This document shows, in pieces, positions 1-5,700 of a stretch of DNA of 5,700 bases (the first letter of the stretch is position 1; each line of letters opens with the position of its first letter). This DNA is from Ardenticatenia bacterium (GTDB lineage Bacteria; Chloroflexota; Anaerolineae; Aggregatilineales; Ch27). The position numbers were made by a program, and so were the translations under genes. Below the pieces are notes generated by a model. It had not been told where the DNA came from, searched no databases, and saw only the letters and a program-made list of their open reading frames with translations. The stretch is from positions 1-5,700 of the forward strand of contig JALSTC010000028.1 of the NCBI GenBank assembly GCA_026983935.1. Direction: 5' to 3'.

Positions 1-737
1 TTGACCTGCCAATTGATCATGGCTACTTCCTGGGGCCGACACGCAAACTGGAAAAGCCGGGCGAAACCATCGCCCCGCTCAAGCAGTACTGTGATGGCCT
101 TTTCGTGACACGCGGCGTGCTCCGCAACTGCGTCGACCCGGATGACAGCCTGCCGATCATCCTGCGGGTTTCCGGCGGCACCAGCATCGTCGGGCCGACG
201 CTGACCGACGAGGTGCTGACCACCTCCATCGAGGAGATCATCCGCCTGAACGCGATGGCCGTCGGCGTCTCGATCTTCATTGGCACCGAGCACGAAAAGC
301 AAACCCTGAACAATCTGGCGACGCTGGTCAACCAGTGTGAGGATTACGGCATCCCGGTGATGGCCGTGACCGCCGTCGGCAAGGAACTGAAGGAAAAGCG
401 GCCTGACGCCCGCTATCTGGCGCTGGCAGCCCGCATCTTCGCGGAGCTGGGCGCAAGTGTGGTCAAGACCTACTGGTGCGAAAACTTTGAGAAGGTCGTG
501 GAAGGCTGCCCCGTGCCGGTGGTCATTGCCGGTGGCCCGAAGGTGGACACCGTCCGCGAGGTGCTCGAATTCGTCCATGACGGGATGCAGCGCGGCGCTT
601 CCGGGATCAATCTGGGCCGCAACATCTGGCAGAACGAACACCCGGCGGCAGTGGCCCGTGCCCTGCAGGCCATCATCCACGAAAATGCCAGCGTGGACGA
701 AGCGGACGAAATCTACCAGGAGATGAAGAACGGCTAG
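1..737 (+). CDS. lsrF: LsrF-like class I aldolase / 3-hydroxy-5-phosphonooxypentane-2,4-dione thiolase, 5'-truncated by window edge
   Basis: The frame is open from base 3 to the TAG at 735-737, giving 244 residues; E. coli LsrF has about 291, so some 45-50 N-terminal residues lie outside the window. The in-frame ATG or GTG codons after base 100 are internal. Compared with LsrF from memory, the matches are strong and collinear: DHGYF near the left edge, a TRGVLR segment, IRLNAMAV, MAVTAVGK, the Schiff-base lysine in VVKTYW (codon 465-467, equivalent to E. coli Lys203), CPVPVVIAGGPK and the phosphate-binding GASGINLGRNIWQ. LsrF transfers an acetyl group from phosphorylated, isomerised AI-2 to CoA, giving DHAP and acetyl-CoA in the cytoplasm. 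The wider DhnA/DeoC-like class I family also contains sugar-phosphate aldolases. With no lsrK, lsrG or transporter visible and two sugar-type enzymes downstream, the substrate may not be AI-2. The family call is firm; the exact substrate is not. Confidence 0.85.
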   Translation, partial: DLPIDHGYFLGPTRKLEKPGETIAPLKQYCDGLFVTRGVLRNCVDPDDSLPIILRVSGGTSIVGPTLTDEVLTTSIEEIIRLNAMAVGVSIFIGTEHEKQTLNNLATLVNQCEDYGIPVMAVTAVGKELKEKRPDARYLALAARIFAELGASVVKTYWCENFEKVVEGCPVPVVIAGGPKVDTVREVLEFVHDGMQRGASGINLGRNIWQNEHPAAVARALQAIIHENASVDEADEIYQEMKNG

Positions 738-780
738 CCCGCAATCCGACCGTGGTTCTGAAGCGATACGGAAAAAACAC

Positions 781-1578
781 ATGAACAAGCAAGAAACAGC
801 GCAGGGCGGCAGGGCAGCCATGTTTGCCGGAGAGGTGGCGCTGATTACCGGCGCGGCTTCCGGCATCGGCAAGGCCTGCGTGGAATCTTTCCTGGCGCGC
901 GGCGCGTCGGTCGTCGGGCTGGATATCAACCCGGCCATCACCACGCTGTTCGACCGGGACGACTTCCTGGGCATTGAGTGTGATATCACCGATGAGGAGG
1001 CCGTCAAGGCGGCTTTTGCCCGTACGGTGGAGGTATTCGGCGGGCTGGATATGCTGGTGTTGAACGCCGGGGTGTTTCCCGCCGGTGTCCGCATCGAATC
1101 GCTGCAGCTTGACGAGTGGCGGCGTGTCATGCGTGTTAATCTGGACGCCAACGTGACCCTGATGCGGGAGGCCTACCCGCTGCTCAAAGCGGCCAGAAAT
1201 AAAGGCCGTGTCGTGGTCAACGGCTCGCGCAACGCGCTTGCGCCGGGGCCGGGCGCGGCGGCCTACTCCACCTCCAAGGCCGCGCTGACCCAACTGGCGC
1301 GGGTAGCCGCGCTGGAGTGGGGCGAGGACGGCATCCGGGTGAATATCATCCATGCCCATGCCGTCTTTGATACCGGCATCTGGACGGAAGAAGTGCTGCA
1401 GGCCCGTGCCGCGCACTACGGCATCACGGTGGAGGAATACAAGACCAACAACGTCCTCAAAGTGGAAGTCACCAGCCATGATGTGGCCGAAATGGCGGCG
1501 GAAATGTGCGGGCCGCTGTTCGCCAAGACCACCGGCGCGCAGGTCACCGTTGACGGCGGCAGCAACCGCGTGATCTGA
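781..1578 (+). CDS. Stand-alone short-chain dehydrogenase/reductase (SDR), related to the C-terminal half of RhaEW-type bifunctional enzymes
   Basis: This 265-residue classical SDR has every active-site element: TGAASGIG nucleotide loop (residues 23-30), Asp48 after strand beta-2 (favours NAD over NADP), CDIT near 68-71, NAG (95-97), structural Asn120, Ser149, Tyr162 and Lys166 (YSTSK), and a C-terminal VDGG. The stretch from the catalytic Ser to the end (APGPGAAAYS, AVFDTGIWTEE, LKVEVTS, AKTTGAQVTVDGG) resembles the dehydrogenase domain of bifunctional aldolase/SDR proteins more than generic FabG. A likely reaction is NAD-dependent oxidation of an aldehyde (lactaldehyde-like) or a sugar alcohol. 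It lies 43 nt after the LsrF-like gene, probably in one transcript. The start is uncertain. ATG 781 has only a weak purine-rich upstream stretch. An in-frame ATG at 820 begins just before the conserved domain and is preceded by AGGGCGGCAGGG, so a protein 13 residues shorter is possible. Substrate unknown. Confidence 0.9.
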   Translation: MNKQETAQGGRAAMFAGEVALITGAASGIGKACVESFLARGASVVGLDINPAITTLFDRDDFLGIECDITDEEAVKAAFARTVEVFGGLDMLVLNAGVFPAGVRIESLQLDEWRRVMRVNLDANVTLMREAYPLLKAARNKGRVVVNGSRNALAPGPGAAAYSTSKAALTQLARVAALEWGEDGIRVNIIHAHAVFDTGIWTEEVLQARAAHYGITVEEYKTNNVLKVEVTSHDVAEMAAEMCGPLFAKTTGAQVTVDGGSNRVI

Positions 1579-1602
1579 TCTCCCCACAGTCCAGGGGAAA
1601 GT

Positions 1603-1652
1603 AGTCCGGCTGTCGGGGTGCTCTGTCTGCCCCGGCAGCCGGACTGTGTTTT
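1603..1652 (+). terminator. Strong stem-loop in the SDR-aldolase gap, terminator or attenuator-like
   Basis: Bases 1603-1618 pair with 1630-1645 over 16 positions (15 Watson-Crick and one G-U) around an 11-nt loop, followed by GTGTTTT. It starts 24 nt after the SDR stop. The stem is far longer than chance, but the T tract is short and interrupted. It could end most transcripts after the SDR gene, or protect or attenuate within a longer operon. Confidence 0.65.
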
Positions 1653-1663
1653 ACCGGGTAAAA
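1649..1663. promoter_or_regulatory. Perfect 7+1+7 palindrome, candidate operator upstream of the class II aldolase
   Basis: TTTTACC-G-GGTAAAA is a perfect inverted repeat with a one-base centre, too tight to form an RNA hairpin on its own, so a protein-binding DNA site is the more natural reading. It sits 19 nt before the ATG at 1683 and overlaps the T tract of the preceding hairpin. I found no convincing -35/-10 pair beside it, so the operator role is only suggested by symmetry and position. Confidence 0.3.
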
Positions 1664-1682
1664 AGCGGAAGGCGGTTATCTG

Positions 1683-3425
1683 ATGAACAGTCTGTGGCAT
1701 GACGCGGAGGCGCAGGCCTTCGCCGACGATCCGCTGCAAATGCGCGTCTACACCTCGCGCCTGCTGGGGCGCGATCCCTCGCTGGTGCTGCACGGCGGCG
1801 GCAATACTTCCGTCAAGATCACGATGCAGACTTTCCTGGGTGAGACGGCGGACATTCTCTATGTCAAAGGCAGCGGGCATGATCTGGCGACGATTGACGC
1901 CGCCGGCTTTGCGCCGGTCAGGATGGACGTCCTGCTGAAGCTCGTCGAGCGAGAACAGATGCGCGATTCGGTGCTCGTCCGGGAGCAGCGCGCTGCAATG
2001 ATCGATCCCTATGCGCCCGATCCATCCATCGAGGCGATCCTGCACGCCATCATCCCCTTCAAATACGTGGATCACACCCATGCGGACGCGATCGTCGCCA
2101 TCAGCAATACGCCCGACGGACGGGCGCATCTGGAGCGCATCTACGGGAGCGATGTGCTGATCCTGCCCTACGTCATGGCCGGTTTTACGCTGGCCCGCGA
2201 GGTGTACCGCCTGACACAGGGCGCGGACTGGTCGCGGCTGCGGGGCATCGTCCTGATGAATCACGGCGTGTTCACATTCGCCGATGACGCCCGCCAGAGC
2301 TACGAAAACATGATCGCGCTGGTCACGGAGGCGGAGGGCTACCTGAAGGCGCAGGGAGCATGGGACGCCGTCGCCCATGCGGATGCGGCGGCTCCTCCCG
2401 ATCTGGAGGCGCTCAGCCGCCTGCGGAAGATCGTATCGGATGCCGCAGGCCGCCCGATGATCGCGCAGATCAGCACCGACCCGGAAAGCCGGGGTTTTGC
2501 CGGGCTGGAGAATGCCGCCGCGCTCGCCACACGCGGCCCGCTCACGCCCGATCATGTGATCCGCTCCAGGCATGTGGCCGCGATCATTGAGCGCGACGAT
2601 GATCTTGAGGGCGCGGTGACAGCATTTGAGGAAGCCTACCGGCAGTACTTCGCGCGCAACAATGACGGCACGCTGGTCATGCTCGATCCCGCACCGCGCT
2701 GGGCAGTCTGGCGGGGACGGGGGATTGTGGCCTTCGGGCATACGATCAAAATGGCGGCGGTCATCACGGACATCGTCCGGCACACCATCCGGGCAATTCA
2801 GTGGGCAGAGGCGCTGAGCGCATGGCAGCCGCTTTCCGAAGATCACACCTTTGATATGGAGTACTGGGAGCTGCAGCAGGCCAAGCTGAAGCGGATGGGT
2901 GCGCCGCCGCCCCTGGCAGGCCGTATCGCCCTGGTGACCAATGCCGCCGCTGGCATTGGCGAGGCCTGCGTTGCGGCGCTGAGCGCGGCGGGTGCGGCAG
3001 TGGTGGCGCTGGATGACGATCCAGGTATCGCGGATCGTTACGGTGGGGATATGATCATGGGCATCACCTGTGATGTCCACGACGCGGAGGCGCTGTCGGC
3101 GGCGGTGGATGCCGCTGTGGCCCGCTACGGCGGGCTGGACGTGGTGGTGAGCAGCAGCCCGGATGCGGTCAGGCGGAGTCTGCCCTATCTGCGGCACGGC
3201 ATTGATCCAGCGGTGACCCTCATCAATCCGGCAGATGAGACCATCGTGCCAGAGCTGGCACAGGCAGGAATCAGGGTTGCTGTGCTCCATCCCGGTGCTG
3301 GTCGCGATGCGGCGACACCGGCGGATGTGGCCGCTGTCGTGTGTGCGCTGACCGGGAGCGCCTTCGGCGGGGTGGAAGAAGCGCAGATCGTATTGAAAGG
3401 GATGCTGCCATCTCCACAACAGTAG
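1683..3425 (+). CDS. Class II (zinc) aldolase fused to a degenerate SDR domain, RhaEW-like
   Basis: The 580-residue protein starts at ATG 1683, with a good ribosome site (GGAAGG, 1667-1672) 10 nt upstream. Residues 1-410 are a class II aldolase/adducin-type domain: HGGGNTSVK (37-45), VKGSGHDL (61-68), catalytic-type Glu117 in PSIEAILH, and zinc ligands His131 and His133 (HTHAD) and His194 (MNHG). Such enzymes cleave ketose 1-phosphates to DHAP plus an aldehyde; RhaEW-type fusions cleave rhamnulose 1-phosphate and oxidise the lactaldehyde. Residues 411-580 align with the start and end of an SDR but are not a working one: the nucleotide loop reads TNAAAGIG (419-426, Gly to Asn), NAG is replaced by SSSP, and YxxxK and most of the substrate loop are missing. 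By hand alignment, 38 of 83 residues (15-97 of the upstream SDR against 411-493 here) are identical without gaps. The frame stays open, so the shortened tail seems to be kept rather than to be a broken gene. The aldolase is probably active; its exact sugar is unknown. Confidence 0.88.
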   Translation: MNSLWHDAEAQAFADDPLQMRVYTSRLLGRDPSLVLHGGGNTSVKITMQTFLGETADILYVKGSGHDLATIDAAGFAPVRMDVLLKLVEREQMRDSVLVREQRAAMIDPYAPDPSIEAILHAIIPFKYVDHTHADAIVAISNTPDGRAHLERIYGSDVLILPYVMAGFTLAREVYRLTQGADWSRLRGIVLMNHGVFTFADDARQSYENMIALVTEAEGYLKAQGAWDAVAHADAAAPPDLEALSRLRKIVSDAAGRPMIAQISTDPESRGFAGLENAAALATRGPLTPDHVIRSRHVAAIIERDDDLEGAVTAFEEAYRQYFARNNDGTLVMLDPAPRWAVWRGRGIVAFGHTIKMAAVITDIVRHTIRAIQWAEALSAWQPLSEDHTFDMEYWELQQAKLKRMGAPPPLAGRIALVTNAAAGIGEACVAALSAAGAAVVALDDDPGIADRYGGDMIMGITCDVHDAEALSAAVDAAVARYGGLDVVVSSSPDAVRRSLPYLRHGIDPAVTLINPADETIVPELAQAGIRVAVLHPGAGRDAATPADVAAVVCALTGSAFGGVEEAQIVLKGMLPSPQQ

Positions 3426-3445
3426 CCGGCACATCCCGGCCTTTT
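3425..3445 (+). terminator. Compact intrinsic terminator overlapping the aldolase stop codon
   Basis: GCCGG (3425-3429) pairs with CCGGC (3436-3440) around a 6-nt loop and runs into CTTTTCGTTG. The first stem base is the last base of the TAG stop. The stem is only 5 bp but all G-C, and its position directly after the last gene of the + strand block supports a terminator. Confidence 0.5.
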
Positions 3446-3472
3446 CGTTGTGCATCCGATCGTCAAGTGCAC
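3426..3472 (-). pseudogene. 47-nt relic resembling the 3' end of the neighbouring cytochrome gene
   Basis: Read on the - strand, this stretch aligns with the cytochrome 3' coding region at 3574-3618: about 36 of 47 columns identical by hand, with one 2-nt gap. The matching part encodes the FYDLMQQKGWDVP segment in the intact gene; here the 2-nt insertion breaks the frame. It lies in the same orientation, beyond the cytochrome stop. It is best read as the leftover end of a former tandem paralogue or a partial duplication. It is short, so chance or a shared non-coding motif is not fully excluded. Confidence 0.45.
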
Positions 3473-3473
3473 A

Positions 3474-3534
3474 GGGGCGCGGGCGTCGTGCCGCGCCGCC
3501 GCGTAGCGGCGTGCGCGGCGCCAGGTCGCGCCCC
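3474..3534. terminator. Large GC-rich composite hairpin between convergent genes
   Basis: An outer 8-bp stem (3474-3481 with 3527-3534) encloses an inner stem (3488-3502 with 3506-3521, one bulged T at 3512) capped by a GTA loop. It begins one base after the cytochrome TGA on the - strand and ends about 110 nt beyond the aldolase stop on the + strand. There is no T tract on either side. A bidirectional transcription barrier or a 3'-end protector fits the convergent layout. Confidence 0.5.
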
Positions 3535-3535
3535 C

Positions 3536-5197
3536 TCAGTCCACAACCGCCCGCGATTCTTCCATCACAATGTCCGGCACATCCCAGCCTTTCTGCTGCA
3601 TCAGATCGTAGAACGCACGCCGGAAGATGAGCCGCGCTTCAACGGTGACCGCCCCCTCTGCGGGCGCAGAAAAGGTGTAGCCGGACGTGGCCGTCTCCAG
3701 CGCGGGCAGTCGCGTATCTTCGACAACCCGCGTCGGATTCCAGTACGCTCCGCTGGGGCTGATCTCCGTCCAGATTTCCTCCAGAATCCGGGCGAAGTAC
3801 ACGCCCGGCACGCCCGCCAGGTCTCCGGCCCAATCCGGCAGGGTTGGCCCTTCGGCCAGGAGCAGCGGCTGACCGTCCGCATCGGTGGCCGTGACCACGA
3901 CGAATATCTGGCGCAGCGGCGAATCGGTCGGGATGTGATGCCCCGCACCGGTGTTCGTCACATCCACCGTAACCATGACCCTGTCGCCGTCGCGCTCCAC
4001 GTTCAGGCGCAGTTCAGCCGTATTCTGCAAAAGCGTCTCATCCGCTGCGCCGGGCATCCGGTGACTGTAGATCGTCTCCGGAGCGCGTTCCAGCCCGCCC
4101 CGGTCAGGCCGGACAAAGTGTGTGGCACCGGCAGGCGGCATGTGACAGTCCTGGCATGTCTGGCCGTCTTCCGGGTCGCTGTACGGGCTTTCCACCCACT
4201 CGCCGAACGAATTGTAGACGACCGTATCCCAGAACACGCCGAAATGGCACGGTGCGCAGAACTGGCTCTGTGTCTGGATGGGGGAATAGGTGTCTTCCCC
4301 GGGGGCGACGTCATCGAACGGCCCGGCGAAGAACTGATGCCCTTCGGGGGGCCGCCGGAATTCGAAAGACAGCACGCCCGGCATATTGGGGTAGGGAATG
4401 CCCGTCTCCGGATCAATGCGCACGCTCCAGACCTTATGGCAGAAGTCGCAGGCCACGCCCTCCGCCCCCACGCCTGTCGTCTCCAGTGGGTTTGTGCTGT
4501 ACGGCGCGTTGATGGCCGCCGCTGGCGCATGGCACGCAGCGCAGTTGCCGGAGGTTGCGGGGAAGTCGAGCCGATAGCCGGGGCCGTAGTAAGGCCGCGA
4601 CAGATCGGGTCGCAGCGGGAATGAGCCGTAGTCCCGGCTGTAGCCGTAGCGCGTCGGTGGACTCTGGTTGCCTGCTACATCCGTCCCGGTGTACATGGTG
4701 CGGAAGCGCGGATTCATGACCGTCCGGGCGTGGGCATCCTGCCGCCACTCATCGAAGGGCAGCAGAGAAGCTGCATCATCGGGATCGGCATGGCAGTTCT
4801 GACAGTTGCCTTCCTCGCCTGCCTCGGCAAAGGCACTGAGCCATGTGTAATCCGGGTTATCCAGATCGCTGTGCCGTTCGAGCGTCAGCACGACATCTGT
4901 TTGCCCGGCGGTGGCTTCGACCGGCCCGACGCAAAAGTAGCCCTGCGCCCAGGCGGTCAGGTTGAACGGGCCTTCCCCCGGCAGTTCCAGCGTAAACGTG
5001 CCGTCGGCCCCGGTTTCTGTGGTGTAAGCCGTCGTCTGTACGCGGACGACGGCCCCGGCCACCGGCCCCGTCTCATCATGCACCACGCCGGAGACCGTAT
5101 AGCCTGACTGCGCCGAAGCTGCCAGCACCAGCACGGCCAGAAGCAGCACGCCCAACCCGTTTACCAGGAAAAACGCAGACCATTTTCCGAACCTCAT
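3536..5197 (-). CDS. Exported pentahaem c-type cytochrome with N-terminal carboxypeptidase-regulatory-like domain
   Basis: I place the start at ATG 5197 (553 residues) because AGGAG (5206-5210) lies 8 nt upstream; the frame also opens at GTG 5224, which would add 9 residues and lacks such a site. Residues 1-29 form a signal peptide (basic start, a long Leu/Val/Ala run, Ala-Ser-Ala then Gln30). Residues about 33-106 resemble a carboxypeptidase regulatory-like beta-sandwich (SGVVHDETGPVAGAVV, TGADGTFTLELPG). Five haem sites follow: CQNCH (132-136), CAACH (219-223), CDFCH (250-254), CAPCH (314-318) and CQDCH (348-352). Extra His residues (DAHART, GHQFF, THF, YSHRM, GHHIP) could be axial ligands. 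The C-terminal third (VTNTGAGHHIPTDSPLRQ, then a beta-rich region) is seen in cytochrome c554-like multihaem families. It probably carries electrons outside the membrane; donor and acceptor are unknown. It stands in the same orientation as the upstream propeller gene. Confidence 0.92.
   Translation of the reverse strand: MRFGKWSAFFLVNGLGVLLLAVLVLAASAQSGYTVSGVVHDETGPVAGAVVRVQTTAYTTETGADGTFTLELPGEGPFNLTAWAQGYFCVGPVEATAGQTDVVLTLERHSDLDNPDYTWLSAFAEAGEEGNCQNCHADPDDAASLLPFDEWRQDAHARTVMNPRFRTMYTGTDVAGNQSPPTRYGYSRDYGSFPLRPDLSRPYYGPGYRLDFPATSGNCAACHAPAAAINAPYSTNPLETTGVGAEGVACDFCHKVWSVRIDPETGIPYPNMPGVLSFEFRRPPEGHQFFAGPFDDVAPGEDTYSPIQTQSQFCAPCHFGVFWDTVVYNSFGEWVESPYSDPEDGQTCQDCHMPPAGATHFVRPDRGGLERAPETIYSHRMPGAADETLLQNTAELRLNVERDGDRVMVTVDVTNTGAGHHIPTDSPLRQIFVVVTATDADGQPLLLAEGPTLPDWAGDLAGVPGVYFARILEEIWTEISPSGAYWNPTRVVEDTRLPALETATSGYTFSAPAEGAVTVEARLIFRRAFYDLMQQKGWDVPDIVMEESRAVVD
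3574..3618 (-). repeat. Source copy of the imperfect direct repeat, inside the cytochrome 3' end
   Basis: This 45-nt segment of the cytochrome coding region matches the non-coding relic at 3426-3472 in the same orientation (about 77% by hand count). It codes for the conserved-looking KGWDVP segment near the C-terminus. The two copies are separated by about 100 nt that include the GC-rich hairpin. Confidence 0.5.
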
Positions 5198-5205
5198 CAA
5201 CCCTT

Positions 5206-5210
5206 CTCCT
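5206..5210 (-). promoter_or_regulatory. Ribosome binding site that decides the cytochrome start
   Basis: On the - strand AGGAG is followed by 8 nt and then ATG (5197-5195). This is a near-ideal spacing and favours ATG over the GTG at 5224, whose extra residues would also spoil a normal signal-peptide N-terminus. Confidence 0.75.
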
Positions 5211-5279
5211 GTGAATCCTGTCACGATACGGTCAGTTTTTCGTACCCCTGTCTGTAAATCTGTCGTCTACCAATTGTCT

Positions 5280-5317
5280 GTGAGGCAGCGGCACTGATAG
5301 AAGGGCCGCTGCCTCAC
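5280..5317 (-). terminator. Perfect 13-bp hairpin between the propeller and cytochrome genes
   Basis: GTGAGGCAGCGGC (5280-5292) is exactly complementary to 5305-5317, with a 12-nt loop. It lies 14 nt past the propeller stop on the - strand. No T run follows on either strand, so it may be a weak or Rho-assisted terminator, a processing signal, or a protein site. It suggests that the cytochrome has its own promoter in 5211-5279, although I could not identify convincing -35/-10 boxes there. Confidence 0.45.
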
Positions 5318-5331
5318 GAACACCCTGCGAT

Positions 5332-5700
5332 CTACGGCGTGCCCAACCGAAACACCCCTGCCCCTTGCGAAGCCGCGTAGAGCACGCTCCCGTCGGCGGA
5401 AAGCGCCAGGTTACGAAAGTCGCGGAAGTCCAACCCCTGCATCAGGGGCTGCCAGCTCTGGCCGCTATCCGTGCTATAGAAGATGCCCGCGTGCGCCGTT
5501 GCCAAGTAGAGCAGGCCCGCACGTTGCGGGTCGGGCAAGATGCGGGTTGGCGTGATGTTCGGGTCCAGACCGCCCGCCGCCTGCCATGTTTGCCCGCCGT
5601 CTGCGCTGACCCACAGCCCTCCCGCAAACGTGCCCGCGTAGAGCCGTTGCGCGTCGAAGGGGTCGGCGGTGACGCGCAGCACAGGCGAGATGTTCAGCTC
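5332..5700 (-). CDS. C-terminal end of an Asp-box (BNR/sortilin-type) beta-propeller protein, 5'-truncated by window edge
   Basis: The - strand frame is open from base 5700 to the TAG at 5334-5332, giving 123 codons including the stop; the GTG at 5682 is internal (ELNISP precedes it in frame), so the real start lies beyond the window. Two exact Asp-box motifs of the form S-x-D-x-G-x-[TS]-W are visible: SADGGQTW (5584-5607) and STDSGQSW (5452-5475), 44 residues apart as expected for successive propeller blades. Each is preceded by a LYAGT/LYLAT-like strand; a third such strand (VLYAASQGAGVFRL) closes the protein. Such domains occur in secreted or cell-surface sialidase-like, photosystem-assembly-like and sortilin-like proteins. 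No catalytic residues can be assigned from this fragment, and the specific function is unknown. Confidence 0.8.
   Translation of the reverse strand, partial: ELNISPVLRVTADPFDAQRLYAGTFAGGLWVSADGGQTWQAAGGLDPNITPTRILPDPQRAGLLYLATAHAGIFYSTDSGQSWQPLMQGLDFRDFRNLALSADGSVLYAASQGAGVFRLGTP

Noticed and set aside
673..1587. A 304-codon open frame on the - strand antisense to the SDR
   Set aside because: The + strand SDR has a full set of catalytic motifs; the opposite frame has none and is a composition artefact.
1416..3455. A 679-codon open frame on the - strand antisense to the aldolase gene
   Set aside because: It lies opposite a gene with clear family motifs, has Arg/His/Gln-rich low-complexity composition and no recognisable domain; long antisense frames are common in high-GC genes.
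3341..4624. A 427-codon open frame on the + strand across the cytochrome gene
   Set aside because: It runs antisense to the five haem motifs, is Arg/Pro-rich, has no ribosome site or domain, and crosses the convergent hairpin region.
5198..5224. GTG start at 5224 for the cytochrome
   Set aside because: ATG 5197 has a well-spaced AGGAG and gives a standard signal peptide; the GTG has no such site.
5211..5279. Possible cytochrome promoter using TTTACA or TTGGTA as a -35 box on the - strand
   Set aside because: No -10-like hexamer lies at a normal 16-19 nt spacing from either box, so I do not call it.
5332..5682. GTG at 5682 as the true start of the Asp-box protein
   Set aside because: The frame continues open to the window edge with propeller-like sequence, and a single propeller needs more blades than this fragment holds.

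Overview
The window is high-GC bacterial DNA. It holds a three-gene carbohydrate-catabolic block on the + strand (1-3425) facing two redox or secreted-protein genes on the - strand (5700-3536). The gene families (RhaEW-type aldolase/dehydrogenase, multihaem cytochrome of the carboxypeptidase-regulatory-like type, Asp-box propeller) are compatible with Chloroflexota (Anaerolineae-like) or a similar environmental lineage. No marker gene is present, so this placement is only a guess.

Region 1-3425: a 5'-truncated LsrF-like aldolase/thiolase is followed after 43 nt by a stand-alone short-chain dehydrogenase (SDR). After a 104-nt gap with a strong terminator-like hairpin and a 15-bp palindrome comes a class II (zinc) aldolase fused to an SDR-like tail. 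In the usual RhaEW-type bifunctional enzymes the aldolase and an active SDR form one chain of roughly 680-700 residues. Here the fused SDR domain has lost its catalytic Tyr-x-x-x-Lys and much of its core, while the free SDR upstream keeps all of these. The likely reading is that oxidoreductase work moved to the free protein. All three enzymes could act on phosphorylated keto-sugars: aldol or thiolytic cleavage to DHAP plus a C2/C3 fragment, and NAD-dependent oxidation of an aldehyde or alcohol. The true substrate cannot be read from the window.

Region 3426-3535 is a convergent intergenic gap. It holds a compact intrinsic terminator right at the aldolase stop, a 47-nt sequence that looks like a relic of the 3' end of a cytochrome gene, and a large GC-rich composite hairpin.

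Region 3536-5700 (- strand): the 3' end of an Asp-box (BNR-type) beta-propeller gene is followed, after a 134-nt gap with a perfect 13-bp hairpin, by an exported cytochrome with five CxxCH haem sites and an N-terminal carboxypeptidase-regulatory-like beta-sandwich domain. I see no tRNA, rRNA, CRISPR array or transposase.
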